DNA of 64,000 nt from Paludibacteraceae bacterium (GTDB taxonomy: Bacteria > Bacteroidota > Bacteroidia > Bacteroidales > Paludibacteraceae): NCBI GenBank assembly GCA_017450605.1, contig JAFSTG010000039.1, forward strand, positions 1-64,000, in the 5' to 3' direction. Each line of letters starts with the position of its first letter. The first letter of the stretch is position 1. Positions 53,927 to 62,225 of the stretch are shown here, in pieces. A program made the position numbers and the translations under genes. The notes below the pieces were generated by a model. It saw only the letters and a list, made by a program, of their open reading frames with translations, did not search any database and had not been told where the DNA came from.

Positions 53927-55579
53927 TTGAAGATACGCCGGATAATATTAGCTGTCTTGCTTGCAATAGCACTTAATGTTGTGTTGTTGCGCCATAGTGT
54001 GCGTTTCGATCTCAGTGAGGACAAGCGATACACCCTCTCGGCATCAACAAAAGAATACCTTCAGCACAATATCGACTGCGAGTTGCAGGCGCAAGTAATG
54101 CTAAGCGGCAATCTGAATGCGGGCTTTAGCCGATTGCAAACAGCTACCATTGATATGCTGCGCGAACTATCGCGTTATGCTAATATAAGTCTCGCTGATG
54201 CCGACGATGAAGAACTTGCAGCACAAATGCAGATGCTCGAGAAAAACGGTTATAACCCAACACAGATTTACGAGACAACAGGCGATGGCAAACAGCAGCA
54301 AACGATAGTTTATCCTTATGTTTTACTATCCGACGGCAAACATATAGTGGTAGCTAACCTACTTGTCAACAATCCTTCGCAGTCGGGTGCGGAGAATCTT
54401 AACACATCTATTGAGCAACTTGAGTACACCTTGCTTCGTGCTATTCATCTGCTTGTGAAAAGCGAACGCCCAAAAGTGGCATTCCTTGAGGGTCATGGTG
54501 AGTTGCCTGAACTAAACACGGCAGACTTGCAGCAGGCACTCGCTCCGTATTGCGACATCTACTTCGGCACCATTACCGACGATGCACGTTGCTTAGATGA
54601 GTTCCGTTGTGTAGTAGTAGCTGACCCCACGGAACGTTTCAGCGAGCACGACAAATACATAATCGACCAATACATAATGCGTGGTGGCAGAGTGCTCTGG
54701 GTGGTGAACGGTGTGCGTTTATCGACGGCTACACTGACCGACAACGGTTTTACACCCGTTCTGCCACTCGACCTTAACATACAAGACATGCTGTTCAGAT
54801 ATGGTTTCCGCATCAACCACAATCTGGTGGAAGACGTGCAATGTCTGCCTATTCCCGTTGATATGTCGGCTGACCCCACACAACATAACTACATGCCCAT
54901 GCCATGGGTTTATTCGCCACTACTCAACACCTCAGCCGAAAATGCTATAACTCGCGGCATCATGCAGGTGAATGCTACTTTTTCAAGCACTGTCAGCTTT
55001 GTGGGCAGTGGGGACGGGCAGCAGCGTCAGGTGCTGTTATTCACCTCGTCGAACAGCAAAACACAAGCTACGCCTGCCGAAGTTGACCTCACCGACCTCA
55101 GTCAGAACCCTGAGTTATTTACCGATAATGCACTGCCTGTAGCAGCTTCGATAGAGGGTACGTTTCCGTCGTTGTTTGCTCACAGAATGATTCCCGACTC
55201 GATAGAGAACAGCACTCAGCAAATGAGCGAAGGCTCGTCGAGACAAGTGGTTGTGGCATGTGGAACAGCAATTCAGAATGAATTGCAAAACGGCAAGCCT
55301 CTGCCTCTCGGATTCGACAGATATTCGAAAATGCAATTCGGTAATCGCGATTTCTTTCTTAACACGATACTCTACCTGACCGACAACGATAACCTACTGC
55401 AACTTAGGCAGAAAAACATAACACTAAGGCTACTCAACAAACAACGCACACAAGAGCATATCAACGGCATCCGACTGCTAATCATAGGTATGCCATTGCT
55501 TGTTTTGTGTCTGATAGGTTTGACAATTACCATAGCAAGCAAAAAGAAATATAGCCGGTATAAAACCAATATATCATAA
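53927..55579 (+). CDS. gldG: GldG-like ABC transporter auxiliary component
   Basis: A 550-residue membrane protein with one N-terminal helix (RRIILAVLLAIALNVVLL), the GldG hallmark RFDLSEDKRYTLSASTKEYL, a large periplasmic part with FLEGHGELP and VVVADPTERFSEHDKYIIDQYIMRGGRVLW, and a C-terminal helix. In gliding Bacteroidota GldG works with the permease GldF and ATPase GldA. Neither is next to this gene. The start is most likely TTG at 53927, since the only ATG codons in frame lie inside the upstream gene. The spacing to the upstream stop is then 16 bases. Confidence 0.85.
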   Translation: MKIRRIILAVLLAIALNVVLLRHSVRFDLSEDKRYTLSASTKEYLQHNIDCELQAQVMLSGNLNAGFSRLQTATIDMLRELSRYANISLADADDEELAAQMQMLEKNGYNPTQIYETTGDGKQQQTIVYPYVLLSDGKHIVVANLLVNNPSQSGAENLNTSIEQLEYTLLRAIHLLVKSERPKVAFLEGHGELPELNTADLQQALAPYCDIYFGTITDDARCLDEFRCVVVADPTERFSEHDKYIIDQYIMRGGRVLWVVNGVRLSTATLTDNGFTPVLPLDLNIQDMLFRYGFRINHNLVEDVQCLPIPVDMSADPTQHNYMPMPWVYSPLLNTSAENAITRGIMQVNATFSSTVSFVGSGDGQQRQVLLFTSSNSKTQATPAEVDLTDLSQNPELFTDNALPVAASIEGTFPSLFAHRMIPDSIENSTQQMSEGSSRQVVVACGTAIQNELQNGKPLPLGFDRYSKMQFGNRDFFLNTILYLTDNDNLLQLRQKNITLRLLNKQRTQEHINGIRLLIIGMPLLVLCLIGLTITIASKKKYSRYKTNIS

Positions 55580-55581
55580 TA

Positions 55582-57474
55582 ATGAAACATACTATTTCGA
55601 TATTCCTTATCCTATTCGTGTTCTCGGTGCATATAGCGGCACACGACTATCCCATTGAAGTTATCAATGGGAAGCGAGTGTATGTATATACCGTTCAGAA
55701 GTCGGAGGGACTTTGGCGCATAAGCAAGAACTTTGATGTTACTCAAGACGAGATAATAGCCCTGAATCCGGAATTAGCCACATCAGGTTTGAGATATGGA
55801 CAAACTATATATATACCTGCAAAAGACGATACAACACAAAGCGAAGGTACTATAGAGTATGTAGTACAGCGTCGGGAAACACTTTATTCGCTTGCTAAGC
55901 GCTATGGAGTAAAGGTTGACGATATAATAGCCGTTAATCCTCAACTCAAGAAATCGAAACTTCGCGCAGGAGATGTTATACTTATTCCTTCCGGCGAAAG
56001 GGATGAGCCAAAGGAAGAAAAGGAAATTAAGGAAGAAAATGAAGATAAGAGCGGGGTAAAAGAACAAACGGCAGAATCGGAAATAGTAAAACCGACTGAC
56101 CAACGAATACATATAATAAGCAAGGGAGAGACGCTTTTCTCGCTCGGCAGACAATATGGCGTAAGCGTTGAAGAGTTGCAAGCCGCTAACCCCGTTGTAT
56201 CACAAAACATGCCGATAGGAGCCGAATTGATTATTCCATCGAAAGATACATCTGCCACAGACGGCACTAAGAAAGAGACCATACAGAAGGACATAGCAAA
56301 AGACAACATCTCGCAGGAACAAAGCAAACAAGAGCCCGACACGATCTCTAAACCGTCGTTAGTGAGCAAAACAAATATTGAGAGTCTGATAGGCTCATTG
56401 TTCAATCCTTTTGGGTTCGACTCCATTACTGCTCCCCCACAAAATGAACCTGCTATAGATTCAAGCATGCTTGCCACTCCTCTTCGTATCGCTATTATCC
56501 TGCCATTCTGCACCGATGCTGCCATCGATGCCTCTAACGAACGGTTTGTAGAGTTCTATCAGGGAGTGCTTCTTGCCATCAAACAGGCACAAGATGCCGG
56601 ACAAACTTTCGAACTATATGTTTACGACTCGGAGAAAAGCGATGTTAGAATCGAGCATATTCTGCAGCGTCCTGAAATGTTCAACATCGATGCCATCATC
56701 GGACCTGCATACCCCTCGCAAGTTGCTAAAGCCGCTAAATTTGCAAAAGAAAACAAAGTGCCGCTTATCGTTCCGTTTACCTCGAAAGTGGCAGATGTGG
56801 AATCGAATGAGTATATAGTGCAATTCAACCCAACCGACGAACTGACGCAAACAGCTGTGGTTAACTATCTTACCGAACGAGAACAAAGCATCAACTGCGT
56901 GTTTGTGAACACTCCTTATACAGATTCCGACGACAACGCAAAGATAAAGAAAATGTTGAAGGACAAAAAAGTTAACATTACTGAGATTTCAGCTTCAATT
57001 ATAGAGAACGATTCGCTCAGTTACTTACTCGACGCCACAAGAGAAAACATATTGATTTTCGATTTCGAGCAATATAATGCTCTTCAGCAGTATCACAAAA
57101 AAATTAAAACAGCGGCAAAAAAGTGCCGAATAACTCTATTTGCTCATCATTCGTGGATCAATCAGGAAACATTCACTCTACCCGCCATTTACACTAATAT
57201 TTTCAACATCAATAAATTCAGCGTTTCTCGTTACGACTCGCGTTACCTTTATTATTTCAAGAACAACGCACGCACAACCGATCCACGCTACGACCTTTTA
57301 GGATACGACATTACAACTTATACTATCCGACTGCTTCAGCAAGGCTCGGAGACAAGTTTGAAGCAACGTGCCGTTCAGACACAGTTTGAGGGAGTGCAAT
57401 CGCGCATCGAATGCAAACCCACAACGAATGGCGGCTGCATTAATAGCTACATACCAATACTGAATAAGAACTGA
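55582..57474 (+). CDS. LysM-repeat protein with periplasmic-binding-like domain
   Basis: A 630-residue exported protein. After a signal peptide come three LysM domains at about 34-80, 92-137 and 175-222, each with the YTVQKSEGLWRISKNFDV-like pattern. A charged, Lys/Glu/Ser-rich linker follows (about 140-175 and 225-280). The C-terminal 330 residues are a type I periplasmic-binding fold (LRIAIILPFCTDA, IIGPAYPSQVAKAAKFAKENKVPLIVPFTSK). In Bacteroidota this family is annotated as LysM peptidoglycan-binding or ABC substrate-binding, with unknown ligand. It starts two bases after gldG, so the two are likely coupled. Confidence 0.88.
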   Translation: MKHTISIFLILFVFSVHIAAHDYPIEVINGKRVYVYTVQKSEGLWRISKNFDVTQDEIIALNPELATSGLRYGQTIYIPAKDDTTQSEGTIEYVVQRRETLYSLAKRYGVKVDDIIAVNPQLKKSKLRAGDVILIPSGERDEPKEEKEIKEENEDKSGVKEQTAESEIVKPTDQRIHIISKGETLFSLGRQYGVSVEELQAANPVVSQNMPIGAELIIPSKDTSATDGTKKETIQKDIAKDNISQEQSKQEPDTISKPSLVSKTNIESLIGSLFNPFGFDSITAPPQNEPAIDSSMLATPLRIAIILPFCTDAAIDASNERFVEFYQGVLLAIKQAQDAGQTFELYVYDSEKSDVRIEHILQRPEMFNIDAIIGPAYPSQVAKAAKFAKENKVPLIVPFTSKVADVESNEYIVQFNPTDELTQTAVVNYLTEREQSINCVFVNTPYTDSDDNAKIKKMLKDKKVNITEISASIIENDSLSYLLDATRENILIFDFEQYNALQQYHKKIKTAAKKCRITLFAHHSWINQETFTLPAIYTNIFNINKFSVSRYDSRYLYYFKNNARTTDPRYDLLGYDITTYTIRLLQQGSETSLKQRAVQTQFEGVQSRIECKPTTNGGCINSYIPILNKN

Positions 57475-57499
57475 TTAGATAATCAGCCATCCAAGCCCA

Positions 57500-58168
57500 A
57501 TGAAACGATATGTCTTTTTGCTTATTTTAGGATTCTCGGCGTTGCAGGCTGCAGCTCAGCCTGCTTTGTCGTCGCCCGAATACTATATTGGCGGTCAGGC
57601 GGGTGTATTGGCTTCAAGAGTAAACTTCTCGCCTACAGTCAATCAGACGGCTACCAAACCGTTATGGGGAGCAAATGCAGGAGTGGTATTCCGCTATGCA
57701 AGGCATAAATACTGCGGACTGCAAGTGGAACTCAACTACATGCAACGAGGTTGGAGGGAACCGAGCACCGAGACAACCGAAGAATATTCGCGCCGGTTAG
57801 ACTATATAGAAATACCGTTTATGTCGCATATCTACTTTGGTAAGAAAGTGCGTGGATATATAAATTTAGGGCCGCAAATAGGCTACCTTATCTACGACAA
57901 CTTCCCCCCCTCAACGGCAGGCGACGAAGCCGTACAGCAGAAGCAACGTACCGATAATCATTTCGACTGGGGAGTAACAGCAGGTATAGGTATGTATGCC
58001 CGCACTAAAGCAGGCGTTTGGCAAATAGAAAGCCGCTTTAACTATTCGCTTGGCACTATCTACTCGTCGAGAGCCGGAGGTTACTTCAACTTATCGAATC
58101 ACATGAACCTGAGTTTGAACTTTGCCTATCTATGGCAACTGCAACCTAAAGACAGAAAAAAGAAATAA
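57500..58168 (+). CDS. PorT-type outer membrane beta-barrel protein
   Basis: A 222-residue protein with signal peptide (ending QAAAQP) and an eight-strand barrel pattern of alternating residues: YYIGGQAGVLASRV, GLQVELNYMQRGWRE, DYIEIPFMSHIYFGKK, VRGYINLGPQIGYLIY. The block LQVELNYMQRGWRE to EIPFMSHIYFG is the hallmark of the PorT family. Some members assist type IX secretion, but most are plain barrels, and no other such genes are in the window. It is 25 bases after the LysM protein. Confidence 0.86.
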   Translation: MKRYVFLLILGFSALQAAAQPALSSPEYYIGGQAGVLASRVNFSPTVNQTATKPLWGANAGVVFRYARHKYCGLQVELNYMQRGWREPSTETTEEYSRRLDYIEIPFMSHIYFGKKVRGYINLGPQIGYLIYDNFPPSTAGDEAVQQKQRTDNHFDWGVTAGIGMYARTKAGVWQIESRFNYSLGTIYSSRAGGYFNLSNHMNLSLNFAYLWQLQPKDRKKK

Positions 58169-58203
58169 TACAGATAAATAATTCTAATAAAAATTGTAAT
58201 ACT

Positions 58204-59079
58204 ATGAAAACATTCCCCGCATCGCAACTTATCATCAACGCTGATGGTAGTGCATTTCACCTCCACATTCGTCCTGAACACCTTGCCGACAAGGTCATAC
58301 TTGTAGGCGACCAAGACCGCGTTAATATGGTGGCATCGTTCTTCGACGAAGGTAGCATTGAATGCGACATTCAGTCGCGCGAGTTTCACACCATAACCGG
58401 CAAATACCACGGCAAACGTATCTCATGTGTATCGACAGGTATTGGCACTGACAATATCGACATCGTAATGAACGAATTAGATGCACTGAAGAACATCGAT
58501 TTCAACACCCGCACCGAGAAAGCCGAGAAAACAAGTTTGGAGATTGTGCGTATCGGCACTTGCGGAGCTATGCAAGACGACATACCCCTTGGCAGTTTCT
58601 TGGTTAGCGTTAAGTCGATAGGTTTCGATGGTGTTCTTTCGTTCTACAAGGGCCGCGACGAGATAAGCGACCTCGGATTTGAGAAGGCATTGGTTGACTT
58701 CATCGGTTACCCGAAGAAAGCTGCTGTTCCGTATATTGTAAAGGCTAACGAAGAATTAGTTGAGCGTATTGCCCGCGACGATATGCACCGCGGATGTACT
58801 ATCGCTGCCAACGGTTTCTATGGTCCGCAAGGACGCGTGCTTCGTTGTGATATTGCGGTTGCCGACATCAACGAGAAGATAAGTGCTTTCCGTTATGAAG
58901 GACAACGCATCACCAACTACGAGATGGAAGGGTCGGCTATTGCCGGACTGAGTCTGCTGATGGGGCACCGTGCAATGACCGTTTGCTGCGTTATAGCACA
59001 AAGGAAAGTTGAAGCCGCCAACACCGACTACAAACCACGTATCAAACAACTTGTAGAAACAGTACTTGAAAGAATATAA
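58204..59079 (+). CDS. udp: Uridine phosphorylase-like nucleoside phosphorylase
   Basis: A 291-residue enzyme of the NP-I family, with GDQDRVNMVASFF (phosphate loop), VSTGIGTDNIDIVMNEL, VRIGTCGAMQDDIPLGS and NYEMEGSAIAGLSLLMGH. The EMEGSA motif is the substrate site. It would split uridine to uracil and ribose 1-phosphate. Bacteroidota homologues carry an added N-terminal 20-30 residues, as here. The peptidase gene follows after four bases. Confidence 0.92.
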   Translation: MKTFPASQLIINADGSAFHLHIRPEHLADKVILVGDQDRVNMVASFFDEGSIECDIQSREFHTITGKYHGKRISCVSTGIGTDNIDIVMNELDALKNIDFNTRTEKAEKTSLEIVRIGTCGAMQDDIPLGSFLVSVKSIGFDGVLSFYKGRDEISDLGFEKALVDFIGYPKKAAVPYIVKANEELVERIARDDMHRGCTIAANGFYGPQGRVLRCDIAVADINEKISAFRYEGQRITNYEMEGSAIAGLSLLMGHRAMTVCCVIAQRKVEAANTDYKPRIKQLVETVLERI

Positions 59080-59083
59080 AACA

Positions 59084-61123
59084 ATGAAAAAGACAATGAT
59101 AATAGCACTTGCTGCATCGTTAAGTATGCTCTCGTGCACTAAAACAACACAACCTAACGATTATAACGTGGACAGATTTTACGACCTCGAAGTGCTACGC
59201 TACGACGTGCCCGACTTCGACCAACTCACCGAGCAACAGCAACTGCTGATATGCTATCTTACAGAGGCTGCACTCTATGGCAGAGACATCCTCTACGACC
59301 AGAACTGCCGCTATAACTTGGCTATTCGACGCACTTTGGAGAGTATCTATACCAACTACCCCGACAAGACCAACGAGCAATATCTGCTGATGGAGAAATA
59401 TCTGAAGCGCGTTTGGTTCTCGAACGGCATACACCACCACTATTCGGAAGATAAGTTCTTGCCCGAGTTCACTCAAGAATGGTTTGCCGAGGCTATACAT
59501 TGCATTCCTCAGGCGGATATCGAGCGTTTGCTTGAAGGTTACAATGGCGACGCAGAAGCTATGTTTGCCGAGCTCATGCCCGTTATGTTCGACCCCACGG
59601 TTTTGCCAAAGAAAGTGAATCAAGCCGATGGTGTTGACTTGCTTTTGACTTCAGCCAACAACTACTATGCCGGCCTCACACAAGCCGAAGCAGAAGCATG
59701 GTATGCAGCACACAAAGACAACTCACCGGAGCCGCTTTGGATAGGACTGAACTCGCGACTCGTGAAACATGCCGACGGCACCATCGAAGAGCAGGTATTC
59801 CGCATAGGAGGACATTACAGTCAGGCACTCGAGAAGATTGTTGAGAACCTTGAGAAGGCACTTGAAGTGGCAGAGAACGACCAGCAACGCGAAGTGATTG
59901 AAAAACTTATTGAGTTTAACCGCACAGGCGACCTCAAAACCTTCAACGAATATTGCATAGCCTGGGTGAAAGACCTCGAGTCGAGAGTCGATTTCGTTAT
60001 GGGATTCACCGAGGTTTATGGCGACCCGCTTGGCATTACAGGCGCATGGGAGTCGATGATCAACTTCAAGAATCTTGAAGCCACAAAACGCACCTCGGTG
60101 TTGGCTGCAAACGCCCAATGGTTTGAAGATAACAGTCCTACCGCCAAAGAATACAAAAAAGAGCAAGTACGCGGTGTAAGCGCCAAGGTGATTAATGCCG
60201 CTCTGTTGGCAGGTGACTGCTATCCGTCAACACCTATCGGTATCAACCTGCCTAACGCCAACTGGATACGTCGCGAGTATGGTTCCAAATCGGTTACCGT
60301 TCAGAATATCACCGACGCTTACGACAAAGCAGCGCAAGGCAACGGATTCAACGAAGAATTTATGATTTCTTCCAAAGAAATAGAGATGACACGCAAGTAT
60401 GGTTCGCTCGACGACAATTGTCATACCGACCTGCACGAGTGCTTGGGACATGGCTCGGGCAAGATGCTCGAAGGTGTTTCTAAAGATGCACTGCGCGAAC
60501 ATGGTTCTACCATCGAAGAAGCTCGAGCCGACCTCTTCGGACTCTATTATATTGCCGACCCCAAGATGGTTGAATTAGGTATTCTTCCAAACAACGAGGC
60601 ATATAAGGCCGAATACTATCGTCAGATGATGAACGGTGCTATGACACAGCTTGTGCGCGTTGAACTTGGCAAAGACCTTGAGGAAGCGCACATGCGCAAC
60701 CGCCAACTTATTGCTAATTGGGTACTTGCACACACCAACCCCGAAGCGCCGGAAGTACAGATAGTGAAACGCGAAGGCAAGTCGTATATGCAAGTGAACG
60801 ATTACGAAGGTCTGCGCAAACTTTATGGCGAATTGCTTGCTATCGTGCAACATATCACATCAACGGGCGACTACCAGATGGCTAAGCAGTTGGTTGAGAC
60901 CTATGCCGTGAAGATCGACCCCGAACTTCACCGCGAGATGCTCGAAAGATACAAGAAACTCGACCTTGCTCCATACAAAGGATTTGTTAATCCTGTGTAT
61001 AAGATGCTATGCGACAAGGAAGGCAAGGTAATAAGCATCCAACTTAACTACAACGAGGGCTATGCCGAGCAACACCTGCGCTACTCGCGCGACTACTCGC
61101 CACTGCCCACATGGAACGACTAA
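59084..61123 (+). CDS. Dipeptidyl peptidase III, M49 family, lipoprotein
   Basis: A 679-residue zinc metallopeptidase. The M49 motif HECLGH near residue 463 (HEXXGH) is followed by EEARADLFGLYYI, which gives the third zinc ligand. The N-terminus has a signal with lipobox LSMLSCTKTT, so unlike the cytosolic enzymes of eukaryotes it is probably lipid-anchored, as for Bacteroides DPP III. It would release dipeptides from small peptides. The start at 59084 gives a normal signal peptide; an in-frame ATG at 59066 overlaps the previous gene. Confidence 0.93.
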   Translation: MKKTMIIALAASLSMLSCTKTTQPNDYNVDRFYDLEVLRYDVPDFDQLTEQQQLLICYLTEAALYGRDILYDQNCRYNLAIRRTLESIYTNYPDKTNEQYLLMEKYLKRVWFSNGIHHHYSEDKFLPEFTQEWFAEAIHCIPQADIERLLEGYNGDAEAMFAELMPVMFDPTVLPKKVNQADGVDLLLTSANNYYAGLTQAEAEAWYAAHKDNSPEPLWIGLNSRLVKHADGTIEEQVFRIGGHYSQALEKIVENLEKALEVAENDQQREVIEKLIEFNRTGDLKTFNEYCIAWVKDLESRVDFVMGFTEVYGDPLGITGAWESMINFKNLEATKRTSVLAANAQWFEDNSPTAKEYKKEQVRGVSAKVINAALLAGDCYPSTPIGINLPNANWIRREYGSKSVTVQNITDAYDKAAQGNGFNEEFMISSKEIEMTRKYGSLDDNCHTDLHECLGHGSGKMLEGVSKDALREHGSTIEEARADLFGLYYIADPKMVELGILPNNEAYKAEYYRQMMNGAMTQLVRVELGKDLEEAHMRNRQLIANWVLAHTNPEAPEVQIVKREGKSYMQVNDYEGLRKLYGELLAIVQHITSTGDYQMAKQLVETYAVKIDPELHREMLERYKKLDLAPYKGFVNPVYKMLCDKEGKVISIQLNYNEGYAEQHLRYSRDYSPLPTWND

Positions 61124-61133
61124 CGCTTGGTTC

Positions 61134-62165
61134 ATGCAAACGGTAGAGCTACCTATATCGAAAAGTATTGCTAATCGCCTCCTCCTAAAATCCGCTATAG
61201 AAGGGGGCGATTTGGCATTACCCGTAACCGGCAACAGACTGCCCGACGACACTCGGCTTATATTGGGTGTACTGAGACACGCACAAATTGTGGCTACGAC
61301 TCTATCACCTACCACCTATAACCTTGACAACTGCGCTACTGCCATGCGTTTTCTTACTGCATATTTTGCCGACAGAGAGAGTTGCGAAGTAATCCTTACG
61401 GGTTGTGAGCGGATGAAACAGCGGCCTATAGGTCAACTCGTTGATGCACTACGCTGCATTGGTGCTGATATTACTTATTTAGAGAAAGAAGGCTTTCCCC
61501 CGCTAATGATTAGAGGTAAGAGGCTTGACAAGAGCAGAGAAGTGACCATTTTAGAGCCGCTCAGCACTCAATACATATCGGCTCTGATACTTATTGGCGC
61601 AAATGTTACAACCGACTGTCACTCGCCTTATATCGACATGACCCGGACTATTCTCAGCGGCTACAGCACTCTCGAGCGCGACTGGTCGGCTGCAGCATTC
61701 TTCTACGAGAACACGGCACTGACCGGAAAGGAGTATTTCTTTCCTGCATTGTCGCTTAACTCTTGCCAGGGTGACAAGATGGTAGCAGAAGTATTTCGGC
61801 AACTCGGTGTCGCTACCGAAGAGATAAACGACGGCATACTAATACGACCTGACAACAAACCAATTGCTAAAACACTTACGCTCGATTTCTCGCTTTGCCC
61901 CGACCTCTACCCTGCCCTTTATGCTACTTGCGTTTTGCTCGGCGTTGAAAAGCAGTTTACAGGCATGCAGGCACTGACTATAAAAGAAAGTAACCGCATA
62001 GAAGCGATGCAGCAGATAGAGCAATTGCCGGCGAAAGGAACATGCCTTAGTTCGCATAACGACCACCGCATAGCCATGGCACTTATTGCAGCCGGCTACA
62101 AAGTAGATAACAGCGAATGTATACACAAATCGTTTCCCGATTTCCTTTTAAACTTTGAAAATTGA
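61134..62165 (+). CDS. aroA: 3-phosphoshikimate 1-carboxyvinyltransferase (EPSP synthase), short form
   Basis: Shikimate pathway enzyme that joins PEP to shikimate 3-phosphate. Key blocks are PISKSIANRLLL (substrate Lys), LDNCATAMRFLTAYFA, LTGCERMKQRPIGQLVDALR, STQYISALILIGA, the Asp/Glu in LERDWSAAAFFYE and HNDHRIAMALIAAG. At 343 residues it is well below the 400-430 usual for the family. The shortening falls in loops: before the active-site Asp (SPYIDMTRTILSGYSTLERDW lacks about 25 residues) and before the DHR motif. The catalytic residues remain. The last five codons are formed by an intergenic repeat. It follows DPP III by ten bases. Confidence 0.92.
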   Translation: MQTVELPISKSIANRLLLKSAIEGGDLALPVTGNRLPDDTRLILGVLRHAQIVATTLSPTTYNLDNCATAMRFLTAYFADRESCEVILTGCERMKQRPIGQLVDALRCIGADITYLEKEGFPPLMIRGKRLDKSREVTILEPLSTQYISALILIGANVTTDCHSPYIDMTRTILSGYSTLERDWSAAAFFYENTALTGKEYFFPALSLNSCQGDKMVAEVFRQLGVATEEINDGILIRPDNKPIAKTLTLDFSLCPDLYPALYATCVLLGVEKQFTGMQALTIKESNRIEAMQQIEQLPAKGTCLSSHNDHRIAMALIAAGYKVDNSECIHKSFPDFLLNFEN

Positions 62166-62222
62166 ATTTTAACTTTGAAAATTGAATCTGAATTTTGAAC
62201 TTTGAACTTTGAAAATTGAACT
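62151..62222 (+). repeat. Degenerate AACTTTGAAAATTGAA repeat at the aroA end
   Basis: Units of the type ACTTTGAAAATTGAA occur three times with shortened units between. The first supplies the aroA stop codon. Similar short repeats are found at other gene ends in this window. Confidence 0.7.
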
Positions 62223-62225
62223 ATA

